From positions 674,525 to 738,524 of the forward strand of contig VZQC01007129.1 of assembly GCA_009823505.1 (NCBI GenBank): a stretch of 64,000 nucleotides of DNA. Direction: 5' to 3'. The translations under genes were made by a program, and so were the position numbers. Under the pieces are notes generated by a model that did not search any database, was not told the DNA's origin, and worked only from the letters and a program-made list of their open reading frames with translations. How positions within the stretch are numbered: the stretch's first letter is position 1; each line of letters opens with the position of its first letter. Of the stretch, positions 45,043-56,549 are shown one piece after another. Origin of the DNA: Rhizomys pruinosus (taxonomy: Eukaryota > Chordata > Mammalia > Rodentia > Spalacidae).

Positions 45043-45257
45043 ATAATGTAACAGTTTTTTCATTCTCAAAATTTTATCTCAATTTTATTAAGAGTAATAG
45101 TTCTATAGCTGCATTTTTTCCATATTGCCAATTATTTTATGGTAGGTCCAAAAAATTTCATCATAATACTTATCCATGTTACCATGATGAACATCAACGT
45201 TATCATACTCTAGCCAATTATCAATGTCAGGAGAAGGAAAATGGTAAAGGCTTTGTA

Positions 45258-45360
45258 AGAGTGAGTGGTGTCACCCAGAAATCCTGGGCCAGAGGATTGT
45301 CATTTCCAGGCTAACATGAGCTGTACACTAATATATTGCCAACAACTACAACAAAAATTA
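45258..45360 (+). mobile_element. Old B1/proto-B1 fragment
   Basis: 'gtggtgtcacccagaaatcctgggccagaggattgtcatttccaggctaacatgagctgtac' then an A-rich end follows the B1 layout with heavy decay. Confidence 0.45.
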
Positions 45361-45374
45361 ATAAAATATATGTC

Positions 45375-45550
45375 ATGAGACTGCTGTCAAGTACCTGGGT
45401 TTTGTCCAGTTACCTAGCAACCTTCCATAACTCCAATTCCAGTGGATCTGACACACTTTTTGTGGCCTCCTTGGCCATTGCATGACACAGGTGCACTTAC
45501 ATTCATGTAAGCAACACACAAATAAAACAAACAAGAAATAAAAAAGGATT
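45375..45550 (+). mobile_element. B2-superfamily SINE (5' part lost or decayed)
   Basis: 'gtacctgggttttgtccag', 'ataactccaattccagtggatctgacac', 'ggccattgcatgacacaggtgcac', AATAAAACAAACAAGAAATAAAAAAGG tail region. Confidence 0.75.
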
Positions 45551-45554
45551 AAAA

Positions 45555-46615
45555 AGGCATCCTTCCTAGTGCATCCTTACTTTAACATAAGTATTGGAAA
45601 AATCACAGATGTTTATTATATTTCTTATAGTGAGTTTCTATTTTCTGGATGATATAGCAGTGGATAAATGTCTTTTATACATTGAAAAAATGCAATGTCA
45701 GAATATCAATAACAATAGCTTATTCATAAAGCAAACATATCAATTAGTTGAGCATGACAATTTCTGTACAACACTTATTTCATGTCTCATGGAGGACTGG
45801 CAGATTATTAACAGATACTTTAAGTCAGCAGATTCTCTTTTCATGAAAATTTCCAAACAGACACACTTTTTGAATGGCCATTTCATCTACTATTTTAAAA
45901 ATGAAATTGTTGATAAAATATCAATATAAATGCATTAATAATTCACATCTTACATATTTTATAAATATGAAATTTAATGCTTTTCTTGGTTATATATTTT
46001 CATATCTATTTTCCTGGTACACAAGAGAGGGAGCTGCCTTAAATAATATTTTTGCTCAACTTTCAATTATTTATTTGCCCCAAAGTATGCTACATGAGGT
46101 TTACTTTTGTTAATATGTCATGAAGGAAAATCAAAAGTTCCTTTGAAATACAAATAATGGTACTTGGAAAGTAAACAAAATGATGAGAACTTGCAAGAAA
46201 AATATACAAATTCAAAGATAAAAGGTGAGAACCAGAAATAACAGGGTAAGCTTCAGAATCTCAGCTTTGAAACACTAGACTTAAATTTCCATGCTCAAGA
46301 TTAAGTTGTCTCAATTTTGCTTCCTGTGATAAAGAGGGCAAATCAAGGATAAAGGCATCTGATTTCTCTTTTCTTTAACTTTAGTAGTTTATTTTTTTAA
46401 AATATAGTACTGATCTGATTAATGGAATTCTTCCCTTTATTCTTTAAACAAAGATTTCTAAAATAACACTAAACTGCAATGCACACAGCATAAATAAATG
46501 TGTGTGTGTGTGTGTGTGTATGTGTGTGTGTGTGTTTTAGTCAAGTAAGTGAAGTCCATTTCTTGAAGGGAGATAGTTGTGAAACCATAAAATAAATCCC
46601 AATGCTCTGTTACAG
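45555..46615. other. Unassigned AT-rich DNA
   Basis: The 111-codon frame 45594-45929 starts at TTG, has no domain that I recognise, and is not supported as a gene. A TG microsatellite lies at 46499-46535. Confidence 0.5.
46499..46535. repeat. (TG)n microsatellite
   Basis: About 18 TG units with one TA interruption. Confidence 0.95.
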
Positions 46616-46619
46616 CAGT

Positions 46620-46985
46620 CAATCTCCCTAACAACAATCAACAGCAAATGGGACCTCATTAAACTAAAATGATGTCCTAAGCCTCAAATGTCTGGTGACA
46701 GGGCCTGTGGGGAGGTGGTAAATATCAATTAAACTGGGAGGGGCAGGGTCGTGATCCACTAGAGTGTGTAGAGAAAGCAGAGTTCACCTTCTTTCGGTTC
46801 TGGTTCTGTGACACAGTGAGAAAGTGCCTGTGGGTCAGGAAGAGAGCTCCAAACAGGACACAGTCAGCACTTTGACATCAAAGTCTCCAGAACTGTGGTA
46901 AGAGGCATCTGTTCTCATCTGTTCTCTAAGCCCCCCAGTCTGTGTTGTTTCATTGTATCTTGATTACTCAGAGCAGATGAAGGCT
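46620..46985 (+). mobile_element. MaLR-like LTR remnant (MLT1/MST type)
   Basis: 'ggtgacagggcctgtggggaggtgg', 'gtgacacagtgagaaagtgcctgtgggtcaggaagagagctcc', 'gtctccagaactgtggtaagag' and 'taagccccccagtctgtgttgttt' follow the order in mammalian MaLR-type LTRs. Old and diverged; boundaries approximate. Confidence 0.5.
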
Positions 46986-46989
46986 GGGG

Positions 46990-47400
46990 GCATGTGCAGT
47001 GTTATTGGGAGTAGTATTGAAATAATATTTCAAGAAACTCCTAACAGTTAACATCAAATCAGGAACATATTTTATTACAACCCATTATGTATCCCACCCA
47101 AGGTCAAGAGGACAGAACCCCTACAGCATTAATTTAATTGTTAGAAATGGAATCACTGATGGACAGGCAAGAAGTTCTGATATAAAAGCTAGGAAAGAAT
47201 CTTAAGGACTCCTGATCAAAATATTTGTTTCTGAAATTCCGTGACTTCTAGGTAGCTTACTATGCCTTAATTACAAGTGTTTCAGTACTGACAAATAAAA
47301 CATTTTAAAATTACAGGAAAATAAAGATGATGGATAGTTATATGATATAGAAAGATAAATTTAGGTGTGACTAGATATTTTCAAAGAATGTAATGTGTAC
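46990..47400. other. Unassigned DNA
   Basis: No recognisable feature. Confidence 0.55.
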
Positions 47401-47404
47401 ATGT

Positions 47405-47797
47405 CATAGTTTGATTTCAATTGCTGGGAGCAAAATACTGACCAAAACTAAATTTTGGATGAAAGAGTCTATTTTATCTTACATCTCCAGGGTCACAGTT
47501 CATTAGTGAAGGAAGTCAAGTGAGGAACTCAGGGCAGGAACCTGGAGCAAAGAACATGGAGCTATACTGCTTAACGGCTTGTTCCCAGGCCCGAGCTCAG
47601 CCTACTTCATTATATGATACAAGACAACCTACCCAGGAGTGGCACACGGCTCACAGTGAACTAAGCTCTCCCACATCCCTCAACAATCAAGAACACCCCC
47701 ATAGACATGGACATAGGCCAATCCAATGGAGATAATTCCTCAGGTGAGGGTCCATCTACCCAAGTGTATCAAGTTGACAACTAAACCTATCAAGCAC
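47405..47797 (+). mobile_element. Dispersed rodent repeat, hAT/MITE-like (more complete copy)
   Basis: 'gtttgatttcaattgctgggagc', 'catctccagggtcacagttcattagtgaaggaagtcaag', 'ggcaggaacctggagcaaagaacatgga' and 'ccacatccctcaacaatcaag..gttgacaactaaa'. The 3' half matches 5-300. Confidence 0.62.
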
Positions 47798-47844
47798 TGT
47801 ACATATATTTTTGTACATCAAACAAATACTATGAGAATGTCTTT

Positions 47845-48068
47845 TTTAATTTACTTATTATTTTTTATGTGTATGAGTACACTATCTGCATGCAGGTTGG
47901 TGCACCCATGTCATGCAATGCTGCGGAGGTTAGAAGAGGGGGTCGGATTCCCCTGGAACTGGAGTGAAAGACAGTTCTTAGCTGTGATGCGGGTGCTGGG
48001 AATCGAACGTGGGTCCTCTGCAAGAGCAGTCAGTGCTCTTAACTGCTGAACCATCGCTCCAGCCCCCA
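47845..48068 (-). mobile_element. B2 SINE with 11-bp TSD
   Basis: Reverse B2 with CpGs preserved in 'catgtcatgcaatgctgcggagg'; direct repeats at 47834-47844 and 48069-48079. The frames at 47726-48049 and 47911-48132 are SINE read-through. Confidence 0.93.
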
Positions 48069-48151
48069 AGAATGTCTTTAGACAAAGTTTGAAGATTTTT
48101 TTTAAAAAACTGAGGAATAATTTATCACACATGTGAGCTAAATAAGAATTT

Positions 48152-48365
48152 GGGGCTGAAGAGATGACTCATCAATTAAGAACAGCTGGCTGCTCCTGCA
48201 GAGGACATAATTTTGTTTTTCAGCAGCACCCATGTGGTGGCTAACAACTGTTCATAACTCCAGTCCCCGGGGGAACTCATGGCCTTTTCTTACCTCTGTG
48301 GCATTGCACGACACGGATGCACTTAGATGCATGTGGGCAATATACTATTACACACCAAAAAATTA
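48152..48365 (+). mobile_element. B2 SINE
   Basis: 'ggggctgaagagatgactcatc' head, 'gcagcacccatgtggtggctaac', 'gtggcattgcacgacacggatgcac'. A small rearrangement sits at the B-box ('cataattttgtttttcagcagc'). Confidence 0.9.
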
Positions 48366-48369
48366 ATGA

Positions 48370-48600
48370 ATATAGCAAATAATACAAAAATTACATACTT
48401 AAATAACAAGAATTCATTTGTACTTAGAACACAAGAACTGAAAATACTGAATTTATGCTTATTATTGCATTTAGGCCAAAAACTTTGTAACTATAGATGT
48501 TCTGAAGTAAGCACTTAGATAGCCAGTGGGATGTTTACAAATTAACACATAAGCTTTAATTCAGGGCTTATAAATATTACTAGTAGCAGATTCAGAAATT
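48370..48600. other. Unassigned DNA
   Basis: AT-rich, nothing recognised. Confidence 0.5.
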
Positions 48601-48640
48601 GCTTTGCAGGCTCCCTGCCTCTCTAACTTCCTCCTTTTAT

Positions 48641-48895
48641 CCCTTCCTTCCTTCCTTCCTTCCTTCCTTCCTTCCTTCCTTCCTTCCTTCCTTCTTTTCA
48701 TCTTCCTGCTTTCCTTTCTTCCTTCCCTCTCCAGTCCCTTATTTCCTCTACCCTTCCTCTCTCTACCTTAATTCTTTTCTTCTTTCATCCCTTGTTCTCG
48801 ACACCTGCCACTTCCCTCCTCCTTCCCTCCTTCCTCTTCCTCTTCCTCCTCCTCTTCCTTCTCTTCTTCATTCTTTTCCTTTACCTATTTCCACC
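48641..48895. repeat. (TTCC)n and pyrimidine tract
   Basis: About 13 TTCC units (48641-48693), then an impure C/T-rich strand to about 48895. The 118-codon frame here is only low-complexity translation. Long mirror-like polypyrimidine runs can form triplex DNA. Confidence 0.93.
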
Positions 48896-48899
48896 ATTT

Positions 48900-49335
48900 T
48901 GGAAGAAATTATCTCCCTAAGCTTATCCCAACACAGTGGTAACTTGTTTAATTAGGTCTAGTTTGATTATTACAGAAATTTTTGATTCTGTTGTAGATGG
49001 AACTGACCACATGCCCAGTATGGAAGTATTCCGAATGCAGGATGGTCATATCCCAATCTCTCATTTATGACATGCTCATGCATTCAGGCCAACTCAGCTT
49101 TCCATTCATTTCTTTTCTTCACATTGGTCTTCTATGGCAACATATATTCCTCATTATGAGCTAATACAGAGCCTCTCCGTAGCTTAATAGCCTTTTACAA
49201 TATCACATCGGTATTGCTAAATAAAATATAAAAATAACAGCAAATCAGATTATAGTACCAAAGTTGGGGTTTTTTCCTGGGTGAATGGTCATAGCATCAT
49301 AGTAATTTGTCTTATAAGTATATCACTTTTGATTT
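48900..49335. other. Unassigned DNA
   Basis: No recognisable feature. Confidence 0.55.
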
Positions 49336-49340
49336 GATCC

Positions 49341-49474
49341 TTTTTTTTTTTTTTTTTTTTGGTCTTTTTGAAACAGGGTCTCCCTGTAGCCCCAGCTAAC
49401 CTGGAACTTGCTCTGTAGACCAGGCTGGCCTTGAATTCACAAAGCTCCACCTGCCTCTGCCTCGGAGTGCTAGA
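49341..49474 (-). mobile_element. B1 SINE (head truncated)
   Basis: T run of about 22, 'ggtctttttgaaacagggtctccctgtagccccagc', 'gaccaggctggccttgaattcacaaagctccacc', then stops at 'gagtgctagac' directly against L1 ORF2. Confidence 0.92.
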
Positions 49475-50255
49475 CTTTTCTCAGTATGCCTTTCAACTAG
49501 GGATTTGGTGCAAGCATCCACAAATGAGGGACACCATTAGTCCATTGTTTTTCTGGGACTGTGTTACTTCACTCAACATGATATCTTCTAGCTCCAGCCA
49601 TTTACCTGCAAAGCTCATGATGTCATCTTTCTTTACTGCTGCATAGAACTTCATTGTGTAGATGTACCACATTTTCTCTATCCACTTGTCAGTTGAGGGG
49701 CATCTGGGTTGGTTCCAGCTCCTTGCCATTGTGAAGAGAGCTGAAAAAAACATGGCTGTGCATGTATCTCTGCAATGGGGTGAGTCTTGAGGATACATGT
49801 CCAGGAGTGGTATGGCTGTGTCAGGTGGCAAGTTCATTCCAAGTCTTCCAAGGTTTCTCCACACTGCTTTCCATAGTGGCTGTACGAGTTTACATTCCCA
49901 CCAGCAGTGGATGAGTGTTCCTCTTTCCCCACAACCTCTCCAGCACTTGGTATCATTTGTTTTCTTGATCCTAGCCAATCTTATTGAGTAAGATGATATC
50001 TTAAAGTGGTTTTGCTTTGCATTTCCTTAATAATTAGTGATGTTGAACACTTCTTAAGATGTTTCTCAGCCGTCTCTAATTCCTCACTTGTGAAGTCTCT
50101 GTTAAGGTCTTTGCTCCATCTATTGAGTGGGTCATTTGTTTTCTTTCTTCTTTGTTTTTTGAGTAGTTTATATATTCTGGAAATCAATGCTTTGTCAGAT
50201 GTTTCTGTGGTGGAGGTTTCCTCCCACTCTGTGGTATCTTGGCATTTTTTTAATA
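49475..50255 (-). pseudogene. L1 ORF2 C-terminal domain fragment
   Basis: A 161-codon frame (49493-49978) holds the C-terminal end with [19 protein letters not shown] and 'MEKMWYIYTMKFYAAVKKDD' type blocks, and 49981-50187 holds [18 protein letters not shown]. One frameshift separates them. Less diverged than most copies here. Truncated at both ends; no L1 3'UTR. Confidence 0.94.
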
Positions 50256-50264
50256 AACACCTAA

Positions 50265-51300
50265 ATGTCCAGCTGATTATGTGAAAGTCTTAACATCTTG
50301 AAGCAATTCTGAAAAATAGTTGGTATAGATACATCTCTATGGCTCAAGAAATGAGTGAAAATAACTTTCTTTAAAAAGAGATTTTTTTATAAAGATACAA
50401 ACTGTATATGCATATATGCTCTTGATCCAGTCCTAATAATCTCAACTAAGAGTGAATATCAAATCTTAATTAATTGAAATAGATATTTTTTGCAGTTTCT
50501 TCATGGGATTTTACTTGGAAAAGCCAAGTTGACATCACATCATTGAAAACTGCTTTGGAAAACCTCAGTGAGCCAGTGCATTAACTCCTTAGTGCTAGTG
50601 TTCACTAAAAACCAAGGGATAAAGAACAGGTCACAGTCAGTCCCTGGCAGATTAAATATGTCACTTGTATTCTTATTCATGATAGTAGTATCTCAAAGGA
50701 AAGGAAAGGAACATATTCTGCCAATGTTAAAGCTAATCAAATGTTAATTAAATATAGTACCTTAGTCATCAAATTCCAAACCCAGACAATAGTAATTTCA
50801 CAGGTCACTTCTTTGATTTAGTATAGATGACTTGCCATTTGAATTACCAGCTTGCTTATAATTTTTAAGAGGTGTATTCATTTTCCTATATAATAGTCAC
50901 AAAATAATATTTGAGTATATGCAAGTCAGTCGTCCTTCATATATCAGCCATGTATGAGACAATTAATATGGCTACAGTTATACTTATGAATGTTATGATT
51001 GATATTTTGAAAATATTTGTTGTACTGAGCTTAAATGATAACAAATGTTTTCTTTAACATTAAATGAGCATCTTCTCAATATTTGAAATTTTGTATGGCT
51101 AAGTGTAACATTAATTTAGACCACTAATACTGTCAGATAAATTCTGAATAGATCAGGTATTAGTAATGATCATCTCCATAGTACCTCAGGCTGAGCCAAG
51201 GAAAAGGGAGTTGGAAGTCATGGGGCAGACTGATAGTCAAGGGTTTCTTCAAATATAATGATAACAGAGATTCCACATCCATGAATCTCAACAGTATGGT
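50265..51300. other. Unassigned AT-rich DNA
   Basis: About 1 kb with no recognised repeat or gene. Confidence 0.6.
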
Positions 51301-51309
51301 TCTCAAAAC

Positions 51310-52145
51310 AAGATTTGTTTATTGCAGCTTCCCTCACAATAGCAAATAGCTGGAAGTAACCTAAGTGTCCCTCAACCGACAAGTGGTTAGAGAAAATGTG
51401 GTATATCTACACGATGGAGTTCTATGCAGGGGTAAAGAAAGATGACATCATGAACTTTGCAGGTAAATGGATGGAACTCGAAGCCATTATGCTAAGTGAA
51501 GTAACACAGTCCCAGAAAAACAAAGGACTAATTGTATCCCTCATTTGTGGCTGCTAGCACCAAATCCCTAGTTGAAAGGCAAACTGAGCAATGTTAATGT
51601 TATATTTCTTTTTATCTGAAAGCAAATGTTCTGTGAATCCCTTAATGGGCTCTAGAATTAACTTACCACTTATTTTCAGACATTGTAATTGCATGGGTAG
51701 AGGGTATGTATTCATAGTTTAAAGTATTATAAAATTAAAGGGAAAAATGTTAACTCAAATATATTTTGGAATTAATATATGGTTTATTTTCAGACATCAT
51801 ACTTTTGGTATATATGTGACACACACACACATATATATTATATAGATATAATATAATAGATATGATAATGCCAATTTTAGAGCAATACAATATGGAGGAA
51901 ACAACAAGGACAAAAAGGACTGGGTCAAAGAACAATTGAAACAGTTAACTTCTGACCCCAAACAATAAATCTCGTGCCAGACGAAAAAAAATTTAAAAAG
52001 ATGAGAAAAAGATTGCTAAGACATGTATGGGGCAAAAATACATTACTGGGTTCGGGGGCAGTGGAAAGAGGAAATGAGTGTAATTGGACTGAGAAATGAT
52101 GTATGAAAATATACAAAACATCATAAAATAGTAAATCACACACTA
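51310..52145 (+). mobile_element. 5'-truncated L1 (ORF2 end + 3'UTR)
   Basis: ORF2 terminus 'attgcagcttccctcacaatagcaaatagctggaag..' to 'ccctcatttgtggctgctagcacc', then a 3'UTR of about 580 bp: 'gcaaactgagcaatgttaatgttatatttctttt', a TA-rich part, 'aaagattgctaagacatgtatgg', 'ggactgagaaatgatgtatgaaaatatacaaaacatc'. This UTR type also occurs at 59770 and 63557. Confidence 0.9.
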
Positions 52146-52147
52146 AA

Positions 52148-52678
52148 AATTGCACATATATAGTTATATGTGTATATAAATATGATTAATATATTATATA
52201 TAAGTAGTATAGATATATAATGGCAACACCAGTTGACATGCCAACTGAGTTGGGAAAATTTCACAATGCCCCACTTCTAGAAGAAAATGCAATCAGTGGT
52301 TCCTGATTGAAGGACAATCAGTTTTTCCATGGATAGTGCCTTGTATAAAAATAAAAGCAGACAAGTGAAGAGTTGAACAGGGTTGGTGAAGGTTGGAAAT
52401 GATGTAAATGCAGTACTGATGATGAAATCTCAAGAAAATAAAAATATTTAAACATGTATACATACTATGATCGGGAATAAGAAAACAATGGACAGTTTGG
52501 TTTGGGTAGGTTAATACACTATAATAGTGTCAATTGGCATTCATTCAGAGAAAATCGTCATGTACTCTAGCAACTGAATGAGGAAAGACCTCTTTAATAC
52601 TGTCCAATAGACTGGGTTCCAGATATCCAGACAGTGCTAAAATGCTAGCAGCAAGCTTGATAGTACAGGCAAGGTTGA

Positions 52679-52680
<2 letters not shown>
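52148..52680. other. Unassigned DNA
   Basis: TA-rich start, then nothing recognised. Confidence 0.5.

Positions 52681-52681
<1 letters not shown>

Positions 52682-52754
<73 letters not shown>
52682..52754. repeat. (GT)n microsatellite
   Basis: About 36 GT units with a single GC interruption; alternating purine-pyrimidine sequence able to adopt Z-DNA. The VCVCVC and THTHTH frames are artefacts of it. Confidence 0.97.
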
Positions 52755-52755
<1 letters not shown>

Positions 52756-52759
52756 GCTG

Positions 52760-53690
52760 TCACCATGAATCATGGATATTACAGCAAAGCTGTGAATACA
52801 TATCAAATAAGCTAGTCCAATATGCTACTATTTATTTATTTTTGTTTCTTATAATGTTTCTGTTTTGCTAAAAACGTCCTGATTAATGCAAATGCTAAAT
52901 TATGAACATTTCCTTTGTTATATGATCTAAATAGTAAGTTTGGAATCAAAAGATAGAGGTCTGTCTCAGTTTTCATCATACTATTTGATCAGACATCTCA
53001 AAATTTTTGAGTTTTTTATATTTATTTATTTGTTTGTTTATTGCTGTGAGAGTCATAATAAACAAATCATGGATTTTTTCTAGACAATGCTTATTAAATA
53101 CCCAAAGCTTCCGATAAGTGTGAAAATAAATTTCTTTTTACAAACATAACATTTTCTTTAAGTTTTCTTGTTTCCAATCTAAACTGGAATTAGATTATTT
53201 GGTTGACATTTTCTTCACCCAGTTGTTAAGTGATACACAAGTTCTTTTCAGTATATAATGTGGGTAACTTTGCAGGAACAGCAAAATGTCTGTTACTTCC
53301 CCCACTTTGTCCTCTGATAATAATAGTTTTACTTGAAAAAATGAGTAAAATATGAAAAAATGAGTAAAATATACCTAAACTTTTTATCTTGACATTCCAA
53401 AAAAGGATGTTGAGGGAGAAAAATTTCAGTTATAAAAATTTGATTAGTGTGGAAAAGGTGAAGATTGATCTTTGTTATCTGATGGCTCTTTTCATATGAC
53501 CTGTTCCTGCCTAGAACATTGTGCAGTTATGAAAAAAGAAAGATATTAATTGACCTTTACAAAAGTGAGATACTTGACAACTCTGCTACAGTATAAAGTA
53601 CTTATCATTTACACATGAAAAGGCAGTTGAAACCATGACTAATATCATAGCATTCCTTGTGGAAGTCCGTTTCTTTTCTTAATTTTTTAT
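52760..53690. other. Unassigned AT-rich DNA
   Basis: No gene or repeat except a perfect 19-bp tandem duplication at 53335-53372. Confidence 0.55.
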
Positions 53691-53696
53691 CTTTTT

Positions 53697-53835
53697 TTCT
53701 TTTTTGGTTGAACTTTTGCACATTTCATACAACATTTCTTAATAAAATTTAGACCCATTCCCCCTTCCATGACCCCCACCCTGACAGAGCATTCTGCCAC
53801 ACATCCTGCAGTCCTGCATCTTTTTCTCAGTCATT
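53697..53835 (-). mobile_element. L1 3'-terminal fragment
   Basis: Reverse complement of the L1 terminus: 'gttgaacttttgcacatttcatacaacatttcttaataaaatttagacccattccccc', then 'cattctgccacacatcctgcagtcctgcatctttttctc'. The order is that of the 40740-40860 end in reverse. Confidence 0.85.
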
Positions 53836-53989
53836 TTTTATTTTAATTTTTTGATACAGAAGTTTACTGTTTAGGGTGGAAGTTTACTGTTTTGGTTAAT
53901 TATTTGAACAAATCTTTGTTGTTTTTGTTGTTTGCTTCAATTGTATGTTGCTCCAAAGTATGCGTACAAATATCCAAATTATGATGACT

Positions 53990-54680
53990 GAAAATAAACT
54001 ACTCAAAAAAAACAAAGGAGCAAGTAAATAAATGACCCAATCAAAAGATGGAGTAAAGAACTGAACAGAGAATTCACAGTTGAAGAAATAAAGATAGCTG
54101 AGAAATATCTTTAAAAGTGTTCAACATTGTTAATAATTAAAGAAATGAAAATTAAAACCACTTTAAGATTTCGTCTTATCCCATAAGACTGACTATGATC
54201 AAGAAAGCAAAAGATACCAAATGCTGAAGAGGTTGTGGGAAAGGGGAACACTCATCCACTGCTGGTGAGAATATAAACTCATAAAATCAGTATGGAAATC
54301 AGTGTGTTTAAAAAGACTCAAAACAAACCTATCACCTGACACAGTCATTACACTCCTGGGTATATACCCACAAGACTCATCCTGTTGCAGAGATACATGC
54401 ACAGCCATGTTTATTGCAGCTCTCTCATAATATTGAAGAGCTGGAAGCAATCAAACTGTCCCTTAAGTGATGAGTGGATGAAAATGTGGTACATTTACAC
54501 AATGGAGTTCTATGCAACAGGAAAGAAAGACATGATGAAATTTGCAAATAAATGGCTAGAACTAGAAGCCAGTAAGCTAAGTGAAGTAACACAGTCCCAG
54601 AAAAACAAATGATTTATGTATCCCTCATTTGTGGATCCTAGCAACAAATGCTTATTTGTAGGGAAAACTGAGTATTTTTT
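53990..54680 (+). pseudogene. L1 ORF2 C-terminal fragment
   Basis: 'aaactactcaaaaaaaacaaagg' (KLLKKQR block) through 'gaggttgtgggaaaggggaacactcatccactgctggtg' and 'acacagtcccagaaaaacaaatg' to 'tttgtggatcctagcaac'. Stops and shifts throughout; no 3'UTR. Confidence 0.9.
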
Positions 54681-54744
54681 TTCTTTTTAAGTAAATACCT
54701 TATTGCCACCACAAAAAGGGGTACATTAAAACATACATCAACAT

Positions 54745-54983
54745 GGGGCTGGAGAGATGGCCTAGCGGTTAAGAGCACTGACTGCTCTTGCAGAGGACCC
54801 GGGTTCGATTTCCAGCACCCACATGGCGGCTAAGAACCGTCTGTAACTCCAATTCCAGGAGAACTGTAGTTCCAGGGGAATCTGAGACCCTCTTCTGACC
54901 TCTGCGGCATTGCACAACACAGGTGCACAAACCTACATACAGACAGTACATTCATACACATACAAATATAAATAAAAGAAAAT
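54745..54983 (+). mobile_element. B2 SINE with 16-bp TSD
   Basis: Near-consensus B2. Direct repeats at 54729-54744 and 54984-54999 with one mismatch. The minus frame at 54769-54951 is read-through. Confidence 0.96.
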
Positions 54984-55084
54984 AAACATACATCAACTTG
55001 CTATTTAATTTAGGAATGTAAAGTAATATTTCTTTTTACTGCATGCAACTCTGCTGTTAAAAAGTGAATCTCTAAACATGTTTT

Positions 55085-55200
55085 GGACTTTGAAAAAATT
55101 TGAGCATTTGTACAATTCATATAAAGGTTCCCAATCAAATACAGTCCCACCATGCCCCAACCCCCTATCCCTTTCTAAATACCACTTTTTAGCTTGCATG
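55085..55200 (-). mobile_element. L1 3'-terminal fragment
   Basis: 'gagcatttgtacaattcatataaaggttcccaatcaaatacagtcccaccatgccccaaccccc' is the same terminus as the start of copy E (41299). Confidence 0.7.
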
Positions 55201-55204
55201 AAGA

Positions 55205-55465
55205 AGTTATTTGTTTCTTTTAAGACATTATATTATAAATTTATTAGTAAATATAATTGTGTCATTATACCGTATGTGTACTGCTCTAGATGCTTATGTA
55301 TATGAATGATGGTGAAGATGGAGGGAAGCATTTTGCTGGAAATCAGATCTGAATTTCATTTTCATTTCCACCAATAAGCTGTCACAATGAGAACTGTAAT
55401 TAACTCTCTGAGATGGATCCAGCTTATCATTTCCATACACTTATATGTCTTTTATATAAGATGCA
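55205..55465. other. Unassigned DNA
   Basis: Nothing recognised. Confidence 0.5.
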
Positions 55466-55471
55466 TACACA

Positions 55472-55726
55472 GGCTGGAGAGATGGCTCAGCTGTTAATTG
55501 CACTGACTACTCCTGCAGAGGGCCTGGGTTCGATTCCCAGTACCCACATGTCAGCTAAAAACTGTCTTAGGCTGGGCCTGGAACATGCCCGACACATACC
55601 CTTAATCCCAGCACTTGAGAGGCAAAGGCAGGTGGATCTCTGTGAGTTCAAGGCCAGCCTGGTCTACCTAAGGAGCTCCAGGCCAGCTGGCAGCTGGGAC
55701 TAAAGGGAGACCCTGTCTGAAAAAGA

Positions 55727-55762
<36 letters not shown>
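55472..55762 (+). mobile_element. B2-B1 composite SINE
   Basis: The B2 head and B-box half (55472-55569, to 'cagctaaaaactgtctta') runs directly into a complete plus-strand B1 (from 'ggctgggcctggaacatgcccgacac' at 55570) ending in about 33 A. The B2 3' half and tail are absent. Either a B1 landed in a B2 and the remainder was lost, or the two were joined before insertion. Confidence 0.88.
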
Positions 55763-55764
<2 letters not shown>

Positions 55765-55959
55765 AAAGAAATACTAAGGTAAATTACTTTGGTTCTACCA
55801 TTTCCATATATAGTAACCATTATTGCTTATACTTTATGTATAAAGATACTAAAGAAAAGATAATTTAAATAACTTGGTCAAAAATCATACAACGAATACC
55901 TGTAAGAATTAAGATTCTAATCTCTACATCTGATTCTATGTTATGACTGAAGGGGTCTT

Positions 55960-56420
55960 TTATTTTATATTGAATTTTTGTGCAATGATACAATCCATCT
56001 TAGTCATATTTAGACCCCTCCCTTATCTGTCCCTATCATGCCCCTCCCTACAGGATTCCATGCATTATCTCTTATGTGTCAAGGCATATTGTGTCCAGCT
56101 TGTGTTTGCAGATGTTTCTCGTTGTGACTCCTCCCCGGAGTCTGATCAGCCTTGGCTAAGGTTGGACTTCTTAGCCATTCCCCAGGTCTATGCAGGGTTT
56201 TTGTCTGGTTTGAATCTGGATGCATCTTGTGCGCATTGTCACCATCGCTGTAAGTTCATATGAGAAACTTCCTAGAAACCTGGAAAACTCTGTTTCCCTG
56301 TGGTCATCCAAAACCCCTGGCTTTTACAATGTTTCTTCCCCTACTGCAATGGTCACTGAGCCCTGGGTGACCAAAGTTTAATATAGGAATCTTATCCACA
56401 GACACACACTCTGCCATAGT
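55960..56420 (-). mobile_element. L1 long-3'UTR fragment, copy F
   Basis: 'ttttatattgaatttttgtgcaatgatacaatccatcttagtcatatttagacccctccc' terminus, then 'ggagtctgatcagccttggctaaggttgg' and 'gagccctgggtgaccaaagtttaa' as in copies B and C. Confidence 0.7.
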
Positions 56421-56545
56421 GTCTCCCTGTCTCCACAGCTGGCCTGGAATTTGCTATGTAGACCAAGATAGCCTTGATCTCACAGAGATCTGCCTGTTTC
56501 TGTAACCTGAGTGCCTTAACAGTGTGCAACACTATACCCTGCTAC
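56421..56545 (-). mobile_element. Old B1 SINE
   Basis: 'gtgtctccctgtctccacagctggcctggaatttgctatgtagaccaagatagccttgatctcacagagatctgcctg' with a decayed head. Confidence 0.78.
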
Positions 56546-56549
56546 ACTG

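Noticed and set aside
45594..45929. 111-codon open frame
   Set aside because: Starts at TTG, composition is AT-driven, no family match I know, no splice or promoter context.
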